A DNA stretch of 64,000 bases from Catellatospora sp. IY07-71. Lineage in GTDB: Bacteria; Actinomycetota; Actinomycetes; Mycobacteriales; Micromonosporaceae. This document shows, piece after piece, positions 52,383-59,818 of this stretch (within the stretch, counting starts at the first letter, position 1; the number at the start of each line of letters is the position of its first letter). The notes beneath the pieces are model-generated. The model saw nothing but the letters and a program-made list of their open reading frames with translations. It searched no databases and had not been told where the DNA came from. Location: assembly GCF_018326265.1 (NCBI RefSeq), contig NZ_AP023360.1, positions 5,179,501-5,243,500 of the forward strand, read 5' to 3'. Made by a program: the position numbers and the translations under genes.

Positions 52383-52793
52383 TCACCGCATCGGATCGAG
52401 TCGGCGGTGCCGAAGTGAACGCAGGCAGGGCAGGCGGCGACGGGCGCGCGTCGGAAGCCGAGCTGTCACCAGCCCGGCACCGATTGATGGAGATGCGGGC
52501 GCGTGTTGCCGCATCGCGTGCAGGAGGGCAGGGGAGGGGTCGGTGATGGTCAGCACGACGTCGCAGCGGCCGGCTTCGACCCGGCCCCGGATCAGTGCCG
52601 CGACACCGGCGGCGTCGACGGTGTCGACGGCCGCGAGGTCCAGGGTGAGCCGCTGGGCGCGTAGTCGGTGCAGCGCCAGGCTGATGGCCTGTCCGAGCTG
52701 GCGTGCGGTTTCGGCGTTCAGCGGTCCGCTGGCGACCAGCCGCAGGCCGGCTGCGGTGGCTCCTAGACGCAGGTGCAGACGCTCGCTCGTCAC
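52383..52793 (-). CDS. STAS-domain protein (group A, no phospho-serine)
   Basis: A 136-residue protein. It begins ERLHLRLGATAAGLRLVASG, a start shared with the STAS proteins at 56675 and 57166 (group A), and contains LTLDLAAVDTVDAAGVAALI. The phospho-serine position is Ala (DAAG). The C-terminal ~30 residues are Arg-rich (TRARRRLPCLRSLRHRR), like the tails of the other group A members. ATG 52793 overlaps the stop of the preceding STAS gene. Possible roles are scaffold or partner of the operon's enzymes; unknown. Confidence 0.83.
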   Translation of the reverse strand: MTSERLHLRLGATAAGLRLVASGPLNAETARQLGQAISLALHRLRAQRLTLDLAAVDTVDAAGVAALIRGRVEAGRCDVVLTITDPSPALLHAMRQHAPASPSIGAGLVTARLPTRARRRLPCLRSLRHRRLDPMR

Positions 52794-53212
52794 CGTCGGC
52801 CGCCGAGGTCATGGCCGGTGAATCGTGGCGGCCGGGCCCGGCCGGGGCACACGGTGCCGGTGCGCAGGCGCCGCAGCGGCATCGCGTGGTGGCGCGGCGG
52901 TTCAGGGACCAGGTGACGGGCGTGGTGGTTGCGCAGCGCCGACCGGACAGCGGGGGAGCATGCGTCGAGGCGGAACGCGCAGCCGTGGCGTTCGGCGGCC
53001 TTCTGGCACAGCATGAGCGCCGCGATGCCGACGGCGTCGATGCGGGTGACGGCCCCGAGGTCGAGGAGCACCGCTGTCGGCGCGTACTGGCGCAGGAGAC
53101 CGAGCACGACCTTCGGCAGCCGGTGGGCGGTGTCGGCGTGCAGGCCGCCGACGGCGGTGACGCGCAGCTGCCGCTGCCGGCCTGCCATGCGCAGCGCGAG
53201 GTCGTCGCTCAT
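52790..53212 (-). CDS. STAS-domain protein (no phospho-serine)
   Basis: A 140-residue protein with the STAS core VLLDLGAVTRIDAVGIAALM; the serine position is Val (DAVG). The basic tail (MPLRRLRTGTVCPGRARPPR) resembles those of the neighbouring STAS proteins. ATG 53212 overlaps the ARH-like gene stop, and its own stop overlaps the next STAS gene, so three genes are tightly coupled. No partner anti-sigma kinase is encoded nearby. Confidence 0.83.
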   Translation of the reverse strand: MSDDLALRMAGRQRQLRVTAVGGLHADTAHRLPKVVLGLLRQYAPTAVLLDLGAVTRIDAVGIAALMLCQKAAERHGCAFRLDACSPAVRSALRNHHARHLVPEPPRHHAMPLRRLRTGTVCPGRARPPRFTGHDLGGRR

Positions 53213-54204
53213 GACACCTCCTCATCATGGTGTCCGGCGGTCGGCCTGTTGCCGCGGGCGACGGCCGCCGACAGATCGGCCGCGGCGGCGCGCAGGCGCA
53301 GCAGCCGTACGACGTCGGGCCGCCACGGCATGGCCAGGGTGTGTTCGGGGTGGCGGGCGCCGATGATCGCGCCGACGATCGTGGCGGTGGTCTGGGTCTG
53401 CCCGCCCATCATCAGGGCGTACCGGATGGCGGCGGTGGGCTCGTCCGGGTGGCGTAAGAACGCGGTCAGCGCGGCTGGCACGCTGCGCAGGGCTGTGCGG
53501 TCGGCGCCCAGCGTCGCGGCGGTCTCCGCGGGGGCGCTGCGATGCCGGACCAGCGTCTGGACCGTGCGCAGCGCGGAACGGAACTCGTTCGTGCGCATCT
53601 GCGCGGCCACCGCCGACAGGAACCGGTACTTGTCGGCGGGCGCGCCGGGCTGGCTGCGCACGGCCAGCGCCACCGCGGCGGCGGTCGCCGCCGCCCCGTC
53701 GCGGGCCAGCAGATGGGTGTGCGTTATCCCGGCAGACCGCCGGCCCAGTGCTGCTGCGGCGGCGGCACCCACACCTGGCACCAGGCCGGCGGCGCACGCA
53801 CGGACCGCGGCTACGCTGCCGAAGCTGCCGGCGCCGTGGTGGACCTTGGGGGCGACCTGCCACCAGCGGGTGCCTGCGGCGACCGCACCCAGCACCCGGG
53901 CAGTGCCGGTGCCGGCCAGATCCGGCCGGTCAGCCGGCCACTGTTTAGCCAGCTCCGAGGCCAGGCCGTCGTCGTTGATCCGGCCGTCGTGAGCGGCCAG
54001 ATGCTCGGCGAGCACCGTCATCTGCAACGCGGCCGGGCTGGGCTGCAGCTGGCGCGGTGAGGCGCGCAGGATCACCTCCATCTGCGCCGGGTCGGGCACG
54101 GTACGCCCGTTGAGCGGTGCGGCGATCAGGTCGGCGCACGCGGCCACCAGCAGGCAGCCGTGCACACGTCGCAGCTGCTGCTGCTGGTTGAGCGGGAATG
54201 TCAC
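53209..54204 (-). CDS. ADP-ribosylglycohydrolase-like protein with Gln in place of catalytic Asp
   Basis: A 331-residue paralogue of the 49577 gene: AGSFGSVAAVRACAAGLVPG, THTHLLARDGAAATAAAVAL, and the C-terminal block MMGGQTQTTATIVGAIIGAR. In active ARH enzymes this block is GGDTDTTA with two metal-binding aspartates; both are Gln here while the rest is conserved, so metal catalysis should be lost but the ligand pocket kept. GTG 54204 overlaps the stop of the TPS-like gene (GTGA) and has an AAGGAAG ribosome binding site. The pattern suggests a binding protein or sensor. Confidence 0.82.
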   Translation of the reverse strand: MTFPLNQQQQLRRVHGCLLVAACADLIAAPLNGRTVPDPAQMEVILRASPRQLQPSPAALQMTVLAEHLAAHDGRINDDGLASELAKQWPADRPDLAGTGTARVLGAVAAGTRWWQVAPKVHHGAGSFGSVAAVRACAAGLVPGVGAAAAAALGRRSAGITHTHLLARDGAAATAAAVALAVRSQPGAPADKYRFLSAVAAQMRTNEFRSALRTVQTLVRHRSAPAETAATLGADRTALRSVPAALTAFLRHPDEPTAAIRYALMMGGQTQTTATIVGAIIGARHPEHTLAMPWRPDVVRLLRLRAAAADLSAAVARGNRPTAGHHDEEVS

Positions 54205-55589
54205 CTTGCGTCGATCTTCCTTGGGTTGTCGTGCGCGGCCGGATGCCCGGCAGGGCGGGTCGTGCCCGCCGCGGTGGGCTGGCGGCGGCGGGCGGGCTGG
54301 GCGGGGGCAGCGGCACGGGCGCGGACGACGGCCATCAGCCGCCGGGCCCAGGCCTCCGGCGCTGGCGCCGCTGCAGCGGCCCCGGCGACGGGCACCGGTC
54401 CGCTGATACCGGCCACCCGGGCTATCGCGGCGCAGAACGCCGAGGTGTCGTGCGGGTTGACCACGACCGCACCCGGCAGGTCCGCGCCGTCGCAGGTGAG
54501 CTCGCTGACCACGACCGGGGCGCCGCCGTGCGCGGCGACGAACTCGTGCGCGTGCGCCGCCGTGCCGTGATGATCGGGGGTGGCCAGGACCGCGTCGCAG
54601 GCAAGATAAAGCGATGCCAGCTCCCGCCGGTCCGGGGTGGCCCGCAGATAGTGCACGACCGGCTGGCCGATCTCGGCGTACGTTCCGTTGATCTTCGCGA
54701 TGAGCCGGTCGACGCGTTCGCGCTGCTCGTGCTCGGCCGGTGTCTGCGGCTCGCCGCATCCGACGTGTAGCAGCGCGACGGTGGAAGGGGCCGGGCGGTG
54801 CTCGGCCAGGAACCGGTCGAACGCGGCCAGCCGCTGCTCGACCGCTTCGGCGGGGTCCCAGCCGGCCACCGACAGCAGCACCGGACCGGCCACCCGTAGC
54901 GCGGTGCGGATCTGCTGGGCGCGGGCCCGCACCGGCGCGGACCGGGCCAGGCGTCGCATGCCCGCCGAGTCGGCGGGCATGGGGTAGGCCAGCACCCGCA
55001 CCCGGCGGTTGCCGACGGCGATCTGTCCGTCGCGCACCGGCAGCCCGTGCACCCGCCCGGCCAGATCGAGCAGGTTGACAGCCGCACGCCGGTGGGGAAG
55101 CACGACGACGTCGGCGCCCAGCAACCCGGACAGCAGCTCACGGTGCTCGGGCAGCCGCACGAACAGCTCCGCGGGAGGGAACGTGCTGTGCAGCTGCAAC
55201 ACGGTGCCCAGGTCGGGTCGCAGCCGCCGCATGATGCCGGGCAGCAGCTGCAGCCGGTGCCCGTGTACCCACATGACCGCCTGCTCGGCGGCAAGGCACG
55301 TGGCTGTGGCGGCCAGCCGCCGGTTGACGGCCAGGTAGTCGTCGAACCAGTCCTCGGCGAAGGCGGCCGGCTGGTGGTGGCACAGCGACCGCAGCTGCGC
55401 CGCCGCTTGCGCGGCATCGCCGGTATCCGCCTGGCCGGTGTCGGCGGCCAGCCAGGTCCCGCTCTGCAGGTCGGTGTAGGGCCGTAGCGTGGAAAGTCCG
55501 GCGTCGACATGGTCGATGCACTCGTCGGGATCAGCCGGCGGAACACGGTCGGCCGCCATGATCAGCTGGTATCGGCCGGTGTCACTCAT
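54201..55589 (-). CDS. Degenerate trehalose-6-phosphate-synthase-like protein
   Basis: A 462-residue GT20-fold protein that aligns with the OtsA of the same operon over most of its length (VMWVHGHRLQLLPGIMRRLR; FPPAELFVRLPEHRELLSGL; SELTCDGADLPGAVVVNPHD). The active-site motifs are eroded: HDYH is HGHR, the DRLDYTKG loop with its Arg and Lys is AGWDPAEA, and DGMNLVAKE is HHGTAAHAHE. The N-terminal SPGGL loop is absent. It is therefore probably catalytically dead and could regulate the real synthase or sense a sugar phosphate. Overlaps at both ends; an Ala/Pro/Arg-rich tail of ~70 residues follows the domain. Confidence 0.85.
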   Translation of the reverse strand: MSDTGRYQLIMAADRVPPADPDECIDHVDAGLSTLRPYTDLQSGTWLAADTGQADTGDAAQAAAQLRSLCHHQPAAFAEDWFDDYLAVNRRLAATATCLAAEQAVMWVHGHRLQLLPGIMRRLRPDLGTVLQLHSTFPPAELFVRLPEHRELLSGLLGADVVVLPHRRAAVNLLDLAGRVHGLPVRDGQIAVGNRRVRVLAYPMPADSAGMRRLARSAPVRARAQQIRTALRVAGPVLLSVAGWDPAEAVEQRLAAFDRFLAEHRPAPSTVALLHVGCGEPQTPAEHEQRERVDRLIAKINGTYAEIGQPVVHYLRATPDRRELASLYLACDAVLATPDHHGTAAHAHEFVAAHGGAPVVVSELTCDGADLPGAVVVNPHDTSAFCAAIARVAGISGPVPVAGAAAAAPAPEAWARRLMAVVRARAAAPAQPARRRQPTAAGTTRPAGHPAAHDNPRKIDAR

Positions 55590-55975
55590 CGGGTCACCTC
55601 GCCGACTGCGAAGTCGCTGTCAGGGGAGATGCCGAGGGTCAGGTCACCGTCGGGGGAGATGACCTGCAACACCCGGTCGACTTTCGCCAGCTTCAGGTTG
55701 CGGCGGGCTCTGGCCGAGGGCGAACGCAACGCGACCATGCCGCCGTCGCGGATGGCGCGGCGGTGCGCGTCCAGTAGCAGCAGGATCCCGGCGGCATCGA
55801 TGACGTCGCACCGGGCCAGGTCGATGACCAACTGCCGCGGGTGCAAGGCGAGCGCCTCCGACAGTACGTCGTTGACGCCCGGAGCGGAACTCGCGTCGAG
55901 GTCGCCGCAGACCTGCACCTCGACAAGCGGCACCATCTGCGTCGTCTGCGACGCGCGGCTCGGTTCGTCCACCAT
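55586..55975 (-). CDS. STAS-domain protein (group B, no phospho-serine), first gene of the operon
   Basis: A 129-residue protein: MVPLVEVQVCGDLDASSAPG, then LVIDLARCDVIDAAGILLLL. The serine position is Ala (DAAG). It is most similar to the STAS proteins at 56286 and 46639 (group B: V.EV.I.GDLDA). ATG 55975 has a GGGAGG ribosome binding site. A direct-repeat box lies 63-80 bp upstream. It opens a six-gene operon: STAS, TPS-like, ARH-like, STAS, STAS, OtsA. Confidence 0.86.
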   Translation of the reverse strand: MVDEPSRASQTTQMVPLVEVQVCGDLDASSAPGVNDVLSEALALHPRQLVIDLARCDVIDAAGILLLLDAHRRAIRDGGMVALRSPSARARRNLKLAKVDRVLQVISPDGDLTLGISPDSDFAVGEVTR

Positions 55976-56037
55976 CAACCTCCCTTGCTGATGCAGCCCA
56001 CCCTTGCCAGCCGGTACAGCGATCACCACGCAAACCC

Positions 56038-56055
56038 ATGACAGTTGTGTGACAA
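56038..56055. promoter_or_regulatory. 11-bp direct-repeat box of the six-gene STAS operon
   Basis: ATGACAGTTGTGTGACAA; read on the minus strand this is TTGTCACACAACTGTCAT, with half-sites 11 bp apart. It lies 63 bp upstream of ATG 55975 and points toward the operon. Confidence 0.7.
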
Positions 56056-56204
56056 AGGCACCCGCATCGGTGCGCATCACCGCAGGTCGCAGGCGTGTCA
56101 CGGCCGTAGACGGCAGTCGCTGGCGGAGGCTGACCCGGCGCAGGCTCGAAAGTTACGCGTTGCTCGCCGCGGCACAATCTGGCCGCTGCGGCGACCGGTG
56201 CCCG

Positions 56205-56223
56205 TTGTCACACGACTGTCACG
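56205..56223. promoter_or_regulatory. 11-bp direct-repeat box before the plus-strand STAS gene
   Basis: TTGTCACACGACTGTCACG holds two perfect TGTCAC half-sites 11 bp apart, 63 bp before GTG 56286. Confidence 0.7.
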
Positions 56224-56285
56224 TCATCGCGAGGACGCCGCCATGAACGGCTCCGATGCTCGGCGGCGGCAGGAAGGAGGACGAC

Positions 56286-56648
56286 GTGATCGACGGTCAC
56301 AGCCACGGTCCAGTAGCAGCGTGGCGGGTTCCGGAGGTCGAGGTCCGCATCGTCGGCGACCTGGATGCCTGGTCGGCTGACCAGGCCAGCCGGGTACTGG
56401 ACGAAGCGATGCGGCTCAGGCCCGAAGTCCTGGCCCTCGACATGGCCGGATGCCGTTTCCTGGACGTCGCCGGTGCCATGCTGATCGTGCAGACACACCA
56501 GCGGATGCGCTACGCGGGCGGGACGCTCAGCGTCCGCTCGGCGCTGCCGCAGATCGCCATGACCTTGCGGGCAGCCGACCCCCACGGGGTGGTGCAGGTT
56601 CTGCCGGCTGACCGGCCGTTACCCCGGCACGCCGCAGGCGACCGCTGA
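56286..56648 (+). CDS. STAS-domain protein (group B, no phospho-serine)
   Basis: A 120-residue STAS domain: WRVPEVEVRIVGDLDAWSAD, then LALDMAGCRFLDVAGAMLIV. The serine position is Ala (DVAG). GTG 56286 is fixed by an AAGGAGG ribosome binding site six bases upstream; the frame is open upstream to 56256. A monocistronic gene with its own direct-repeat box. Group B STAS proteins here are the only ones that start their own transcripts. Confidence 0.86.
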   Translation: MIDGHSHGPVAAWRVPEVEVRIVGDLDAWSADQASRVLDEAMRLRPEVLALDMAGCRFLDVAGAMLIVQTHQRMRYAGGTLSVRSALPQIAMTLRAADPHGVVQVLPADRPLPRHAAGDR

Positions 56649-56674
56649 ACGGTCCCGCGGCCGCACCGCAGCGC

Positions 56675-57118
56675 TCAACGTGTCGGTCGTGCGCATCGCT
56701 GCGGCCTGCTTCGCGGGCGGGTGGGACACGGGCAGCCCCATCCGGCGGCGCGGACAAGGCGCCTGCGCAGCCGAGACGGCAGGTGCCCCCACGACTCGTC
56801 AGCGCCATCGGCGAGCAGACCGACGGCGCCGAGGGCGGCCAAAGCGGCTCGGACGTGGTCCTGAGGCCCCCGGACCAGCAGGTCGACTCCGCGCTGTCGC
56901 GCCTGCTCCTGCGCGGCGACCAGCGCGGCGACACCGGCCCGGTCGATGGCGTCGAGCCGGTACAGGCCGAGCACCAGCCGACGCATCGGAAGATGATCGA
57001 AGATCGCGGTCAGGGCCTGTGCCAGCCGACCGCGGGACACGACGTCCAATCGGCCGCGGGCATCCAGGCACAGCCCGCCTGCGGTGGCGTGCAGTCTCAG
57101 GTGCAGATGCTCGGACAT
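56675..57118 (-). CDS. STAS-domain protein (group A, no phospho-serine)
   Basis: A 147-residue protein starting SEHLHLRLHATAGGLCLDAR, with the core LVLGLYRLDAIDRAGVAALV (serine position Ala, DRAG). The tail is rich in Arg/Pro (PSRLRRRLVRAAGWGCPCPT). ATG 57118 has a GAGGAG ribosome binding site. It follows the STAS gene at 57166 after 47 bp in the same direction, so the two form an operon. It is closest to 52383 and 57166. Confidence 0.84.
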   Translation of the reverse strand: MSEHLHLRLHATAGGLCLDARGRLDVVSRGRLAQALTAIFDHLPMRRLVLGLYRLDAIDRAGVAALVAAQEQARQRGVDLLVRGPQDHVRAALAALGAVGLLADGADESWGHLPSRLRRRLVRAAGWGCPCPTRPRSRPQRCARPTR

Positions 57119-57165
57119 CGGCGCTCCTCGGCGGCGTCCCCCCGGCAGACCCCGCGACGTGACGG

Positions 57166-57603
57166 TCAGCGGGTGGGTTCGTTGCGGGGGACGCGGCGTG
57201 CTCGGCCAGGCGGGCGCAGGCTGCGCAGGCTCGGGCGGCGGCAGCGCCGCCACGTGTCGGCGGCTGGTAGCGGCGGATCGACGGCGCCACCGACGTCGAG
57301 TAGGTCGCCGGCACCGCAGGCCAGGACCGTGGCACGCACCTGGCTGCTCGGCTGAGTCACGGTCAGGTGGGCACCTCTGGCGCGGGCGTCGCGCCGGCAT
57401 GCGATGAGTGTCGCAACACCGGCGACGTCGAGGTAGGTGACGGCGGTGAGGTCGACGGTGATCCGTACGGGGTTGAGCCGGGTCAAGGCGAGGTCGACGG
57501 CGGTGGTGACCTGCTGGACGGTGCTGCCGTCGATGCAGCCATCGGCAGTCAGGTACAGACCCAGCGGGCTGGAGTACAGTCGCAGCCGCAACCGGTCGCT
57601 CAC
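57166..57603 (-). CDS. STAS-domain protein (group A, no phospho-serine)
   Basis: A 145-residue protein starting SDRLRLRLYSSPLGLYLTAD, with the core ITVDLTAVTYLDVAGVATLI (serine position Ala). It has an Arg-rich tail (TWRRCRRPSLRSLRPPGRAR). GTG 57603 is the start. A direct-repeat box at 57709-57725, oriented toward this gene, lies about 105 bp upstream, in the region shared with the divergent response-regulator gene. Confidence 0.84.
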   Translation of the reverse strand: MSDRLRLRLYSSPLGLYLTADGCIDGSTVQQVTTAVDLALTRLNPVRITVDLTAVTYLDVAGVATLIACRRDARARGAHLTVTQPSSQVRATVLACGAGDLLDVGGAVDPPLPAADTWRRCRRPSLRSLRPPGRARRVPRNEPTR

Positions 57604-57708
57604 GGACGCCGCCTGCCCGCGCTCGCCTTGGAAGTGATCATCGGTGGCCTCCTCGCCTCGGGTGCGTCAGACGATCTGCGCCCGGTGTGGCGGAAGTTCC
57701 GCGAAGCC

Positions 57709-57726
57709 GTGACAGTTGTGTGACAA
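57709..57726. promoter_or_regulatory. 11-bp direct-repeat box between the STAS pair and the two-component genes
   Basis: GTGACAGTTGTGTGACAA; the minus-strand reading TTGTCACACAACTGTCAC is the best match to the consensus in the window. It is 60 bp from the response-regulator start and 106 bp from the STAS start, so autoregulation is possible. Confidence 0.7.
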
Positions 57727-57785
57727 ATCGCCGGAACGGCAGCTCAGCCCTGTCGCAGCCATGCTCGCCGGGGCATGATTCCGCG

Positions 57786-58463
57786 GTGCTTGCGGTACTG
57801 CTGATCGAAGACGACGACCGGATCCGCCTGTCGCTGAGCCTGGCGCTGGAGGACGAGGGTTACACGGTGCACACCGCCGCGACAGCCGAGGAAGGGCTGC
57901 TGCGTCAGCGGGGCGAGCCCGCCGACACGGTGCTGGTCGACCTGATGCTGCCCGGCATCGACGGGTTCCAGTGCATCCGGGAGCTGCGCCGCGACGACGA
58001 CGTCCCGATCGTGGTCGTCAGCGCCCGCGACGACACCCACGACATCGTCGCCGCGCTCGAGGCCGGCGCGGACGACTACGTGGTCAAGCCCGTCGCGGTC
58101 AAGGAGCTGTCGGCGCGGCTGCGGGCGCTGCGCCGCCGTGGCCGCAGCGGACCATCCGCACAACCGGGACAGGTGGACCTCGGCGATCTGCAGGTCCGCG
58201 CCCAGGCCGGTGAGGTGCTGCTGCGCGGGCAGCAGGTCACGCTGACCCGCACCGAGTTCCGGCTGCTGTGTGAGCTGGCCGAGCACGCCGGGCAGGTCCT
58301 GTCCCGCCAGCAGCTGCTGGCGCGGGTGTGGGAGTACGACTTCGGCGACGAACGCCTCGTCGACGTGCACGTCGGCCGCCTGCGCCAGAAGATCGAAGAC
58401 GACCCGGGCTCGCCGCGGCGGCTGGTGACCGTGCGCGGGCTCGGCTACAAGATGCCGCGATGA
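57786..58463 (+). CDS. OmpR-family response regulator
   Basis: A 225-residue regulator. The receiver domain has acidic residues EDDD at 8-11, the phosphoacceptor Asp52 (VLVDLMLPGIDG) and the conserved Lys in YVVKPVAVKEL. The C-terminal winged helix (LTRTEFRLLCELAEHAGQVL, VDVHVGRLRQKIEDD, VRGLGYKM) is OmpR/PhoB type, which binds tandem direct repeats as dimers. GTG 57786 fits the receiver start; the open frame begins earlier at 57687. The stop overlaps the sensor kinase start (ATGA). It is the best candidate to bind the 11-bp repeats found across this region. Confidence 0.95.
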   Translation: MLAVLLIEDDDRIRLSLSLALEDEGYTVHTAATAEEGLLRQRGEPADTVLVDLMLPGIDGFQCIRELRRDDDVPIVVVSARDDTHDIVAALEAGADDYVVKPVAVKELSARLRALRRRGRSGPSAQPGQVDLGDLQVRAQAGEVLLRGQQVTLTRTEFRLLCELAEHAGQVLSRQQLLARVWEYDFGDERLVDVHVGRLRQKIEDDPGSPRRLVTVRGLGYKMPR

Positions 58464-59818
58464 AGCGCCCCGGCCTGCGCGCGAGGGTCACCGCCGGGTT
58501 CGCCGTCGGCGCCCTGCTGGTGTCGGCGGCGATGGCGCTGCTGTCCTACCAGCTGACCGAACGGTTCCTGCTCGACGAACGCGAACGCACCGCCAAACGC
58601 GCGGTGATGGCCGACGCCCGGATCGTGCGCGCGGGCCTCGACGTCGACGACCCTGAGGTCCTGCCGGTGCTGCGCTCACTGGACACCGGCGCCAACCGCC
58701 GGGCGCTGCTGTGGCACGACGGCGACTTCTACTCCCGCACCGTCGTGGACAACACGCTCACCGACAGCCTGCCCGACAGTGTCGTGACCATGGTCGGCCA
58801 GGGCAAGGCAGGCGTGCAACGAGTGCATATCGGCGACCGTCCTGCGATGGTGTTCGGCATCCCCCTCGGCCCCGACACAGCCCTCTACGAGATCGACTAC
58901 ATGGGCGAGCTCGACGGCAACCTCAAAGTCCTCGGCCTGGTCCTGACCCTCGTCGCTGCCGGCACCACTGTCGCGGGGGCGCTACTGGGCATGTACGCCA
59001 GCCGCCGCGTCATGCGGCCGCTGGCCACCGTCGCCGACGCCGCCCGCGACATCGCGGGCGGCAACCTGGCAGCCCGCCTGGATCCGGCAACCGAGCCGGA
59101 TCTGGCGCGGCTGGCCACCTCGTTCAACGACATGGTCGACCAGCTGTCGGCCCGGATGCAACGCGACCGCCGCTTCGCTGCCGACGTCAGCCACGAACTG
59201 CGCTCACCCCTGCAGACCCTCGCCGCGGCCGCCAGCGTCCTCGAACGCCGCCGCGACCAGTTCGACCCACGCACCGCCAGCGCCACCGGACTGCTCGTCG
59301 AGGAAGTCCAGCGGTTTCAGGAACTCGTAACCGACCTGCTCGAACTGGCCCGCAGCGACCAGCCCGCCGACAGCGCCCCCGTTGACGTCGCCGCCGTCGC
59401 CCGCCAGGTATGCCGCCATCGCGGCCTGCCCACCACGCTGGTCACCGTCGAACCGGACACCAGCCCGATATGGCACGTCGACCGCCGACGCATCGAACAG
59501 GTCCTGGCCAACCTCATCGACAACGCCCAAGCCCACGGCGGCGGCGCGGTCGCCGTCCGCCTGACCGGGCACTCCAGCGTCCGGATCCTGGAAGTCGACG
59601 ACGAAGGCCCAGGCGTCAGCCCCGACGACCGCGACACGATCTTCGACCGGTTCGTCCGCGGCCGCTCCGCCGGAGCCCGCGGCGACAACGACGGCACCGG
59701 ACTCGGCCTGGCCCTGGTCGCCCAGCACGTCACCGCCCACGCCGGCACCGTGCAGGTCCTCGACCGGCCCGGCGGCGGCGCGCGCTTCCGCATCGAACTT
59801 CCCCTGGAGCGCCCATGA
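58460..59818 (+). CDS. Sensor histidine kinase
   Basis: A 452-residue membrane kinase with two membrane helices (about 11-30 and 157-178) flanking a ~125-residue extracellular sensor domain. A HAMP domain (RRVMRPLATVADAARDIAGG), the H-box ADVSHELRSPLQTL with His245, the N-box LANLIDNAQAHGGG and the G-box GTGLGLALVAQHV follow. It is coupled to the response regulator (ATGA) and to the lipoprotein gene downstream. The arrangement regulator-kinase-GerMN lipoprotein recalls MtrAB-LpqB and CseABC, which respond to envelope or osmotic stress. Confidence 0.95.
   Translation: MKRPGLRARVTAGFAVGALLVSAAMALLSYQLTERFLLDERERTAKRAVMADARIVRAGLDVDDPEVLPVLRSLDTGANRRALLWHDGDFYSRTVVDNTLTDSLPDSVVTMVGQGKAGVQRVHIGDRPAMVFGIPLGPDTALYEIDYMGELDGNLKVLGLVLTLVAAGTTVAGALLGMYASRRVMRPLATVADAARDIAGGNLAARLDPATEPDLARLATSFNDMVDQLSARMQRDRRFAADVSHELRSPLQTLAAAASVLERRRDQFDPRTASATGLLVEEVQRFQELVTDLLELARSDQPADSAPVDVAAVARQVCRHRGLPTTLVTVEPDTSPIWHVDRRRIEQVLANLIDNAQAHGGGAVAVRLTGHSSVRILEVDDEGPGVSPDDRDTIFDRFVRGRSAGARGDNDGTGLGLALVAQHVTAHAGTVQVLDRPGGGARFRIELPLERP

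Noticed and set aside
53206-53226. ATGACA motif between a STAS gene and the ARH-like gene
   Set aside because: It is formed by the start codon and ribosome binding site, inside coding sequence, without a second half-site at 11 bp.
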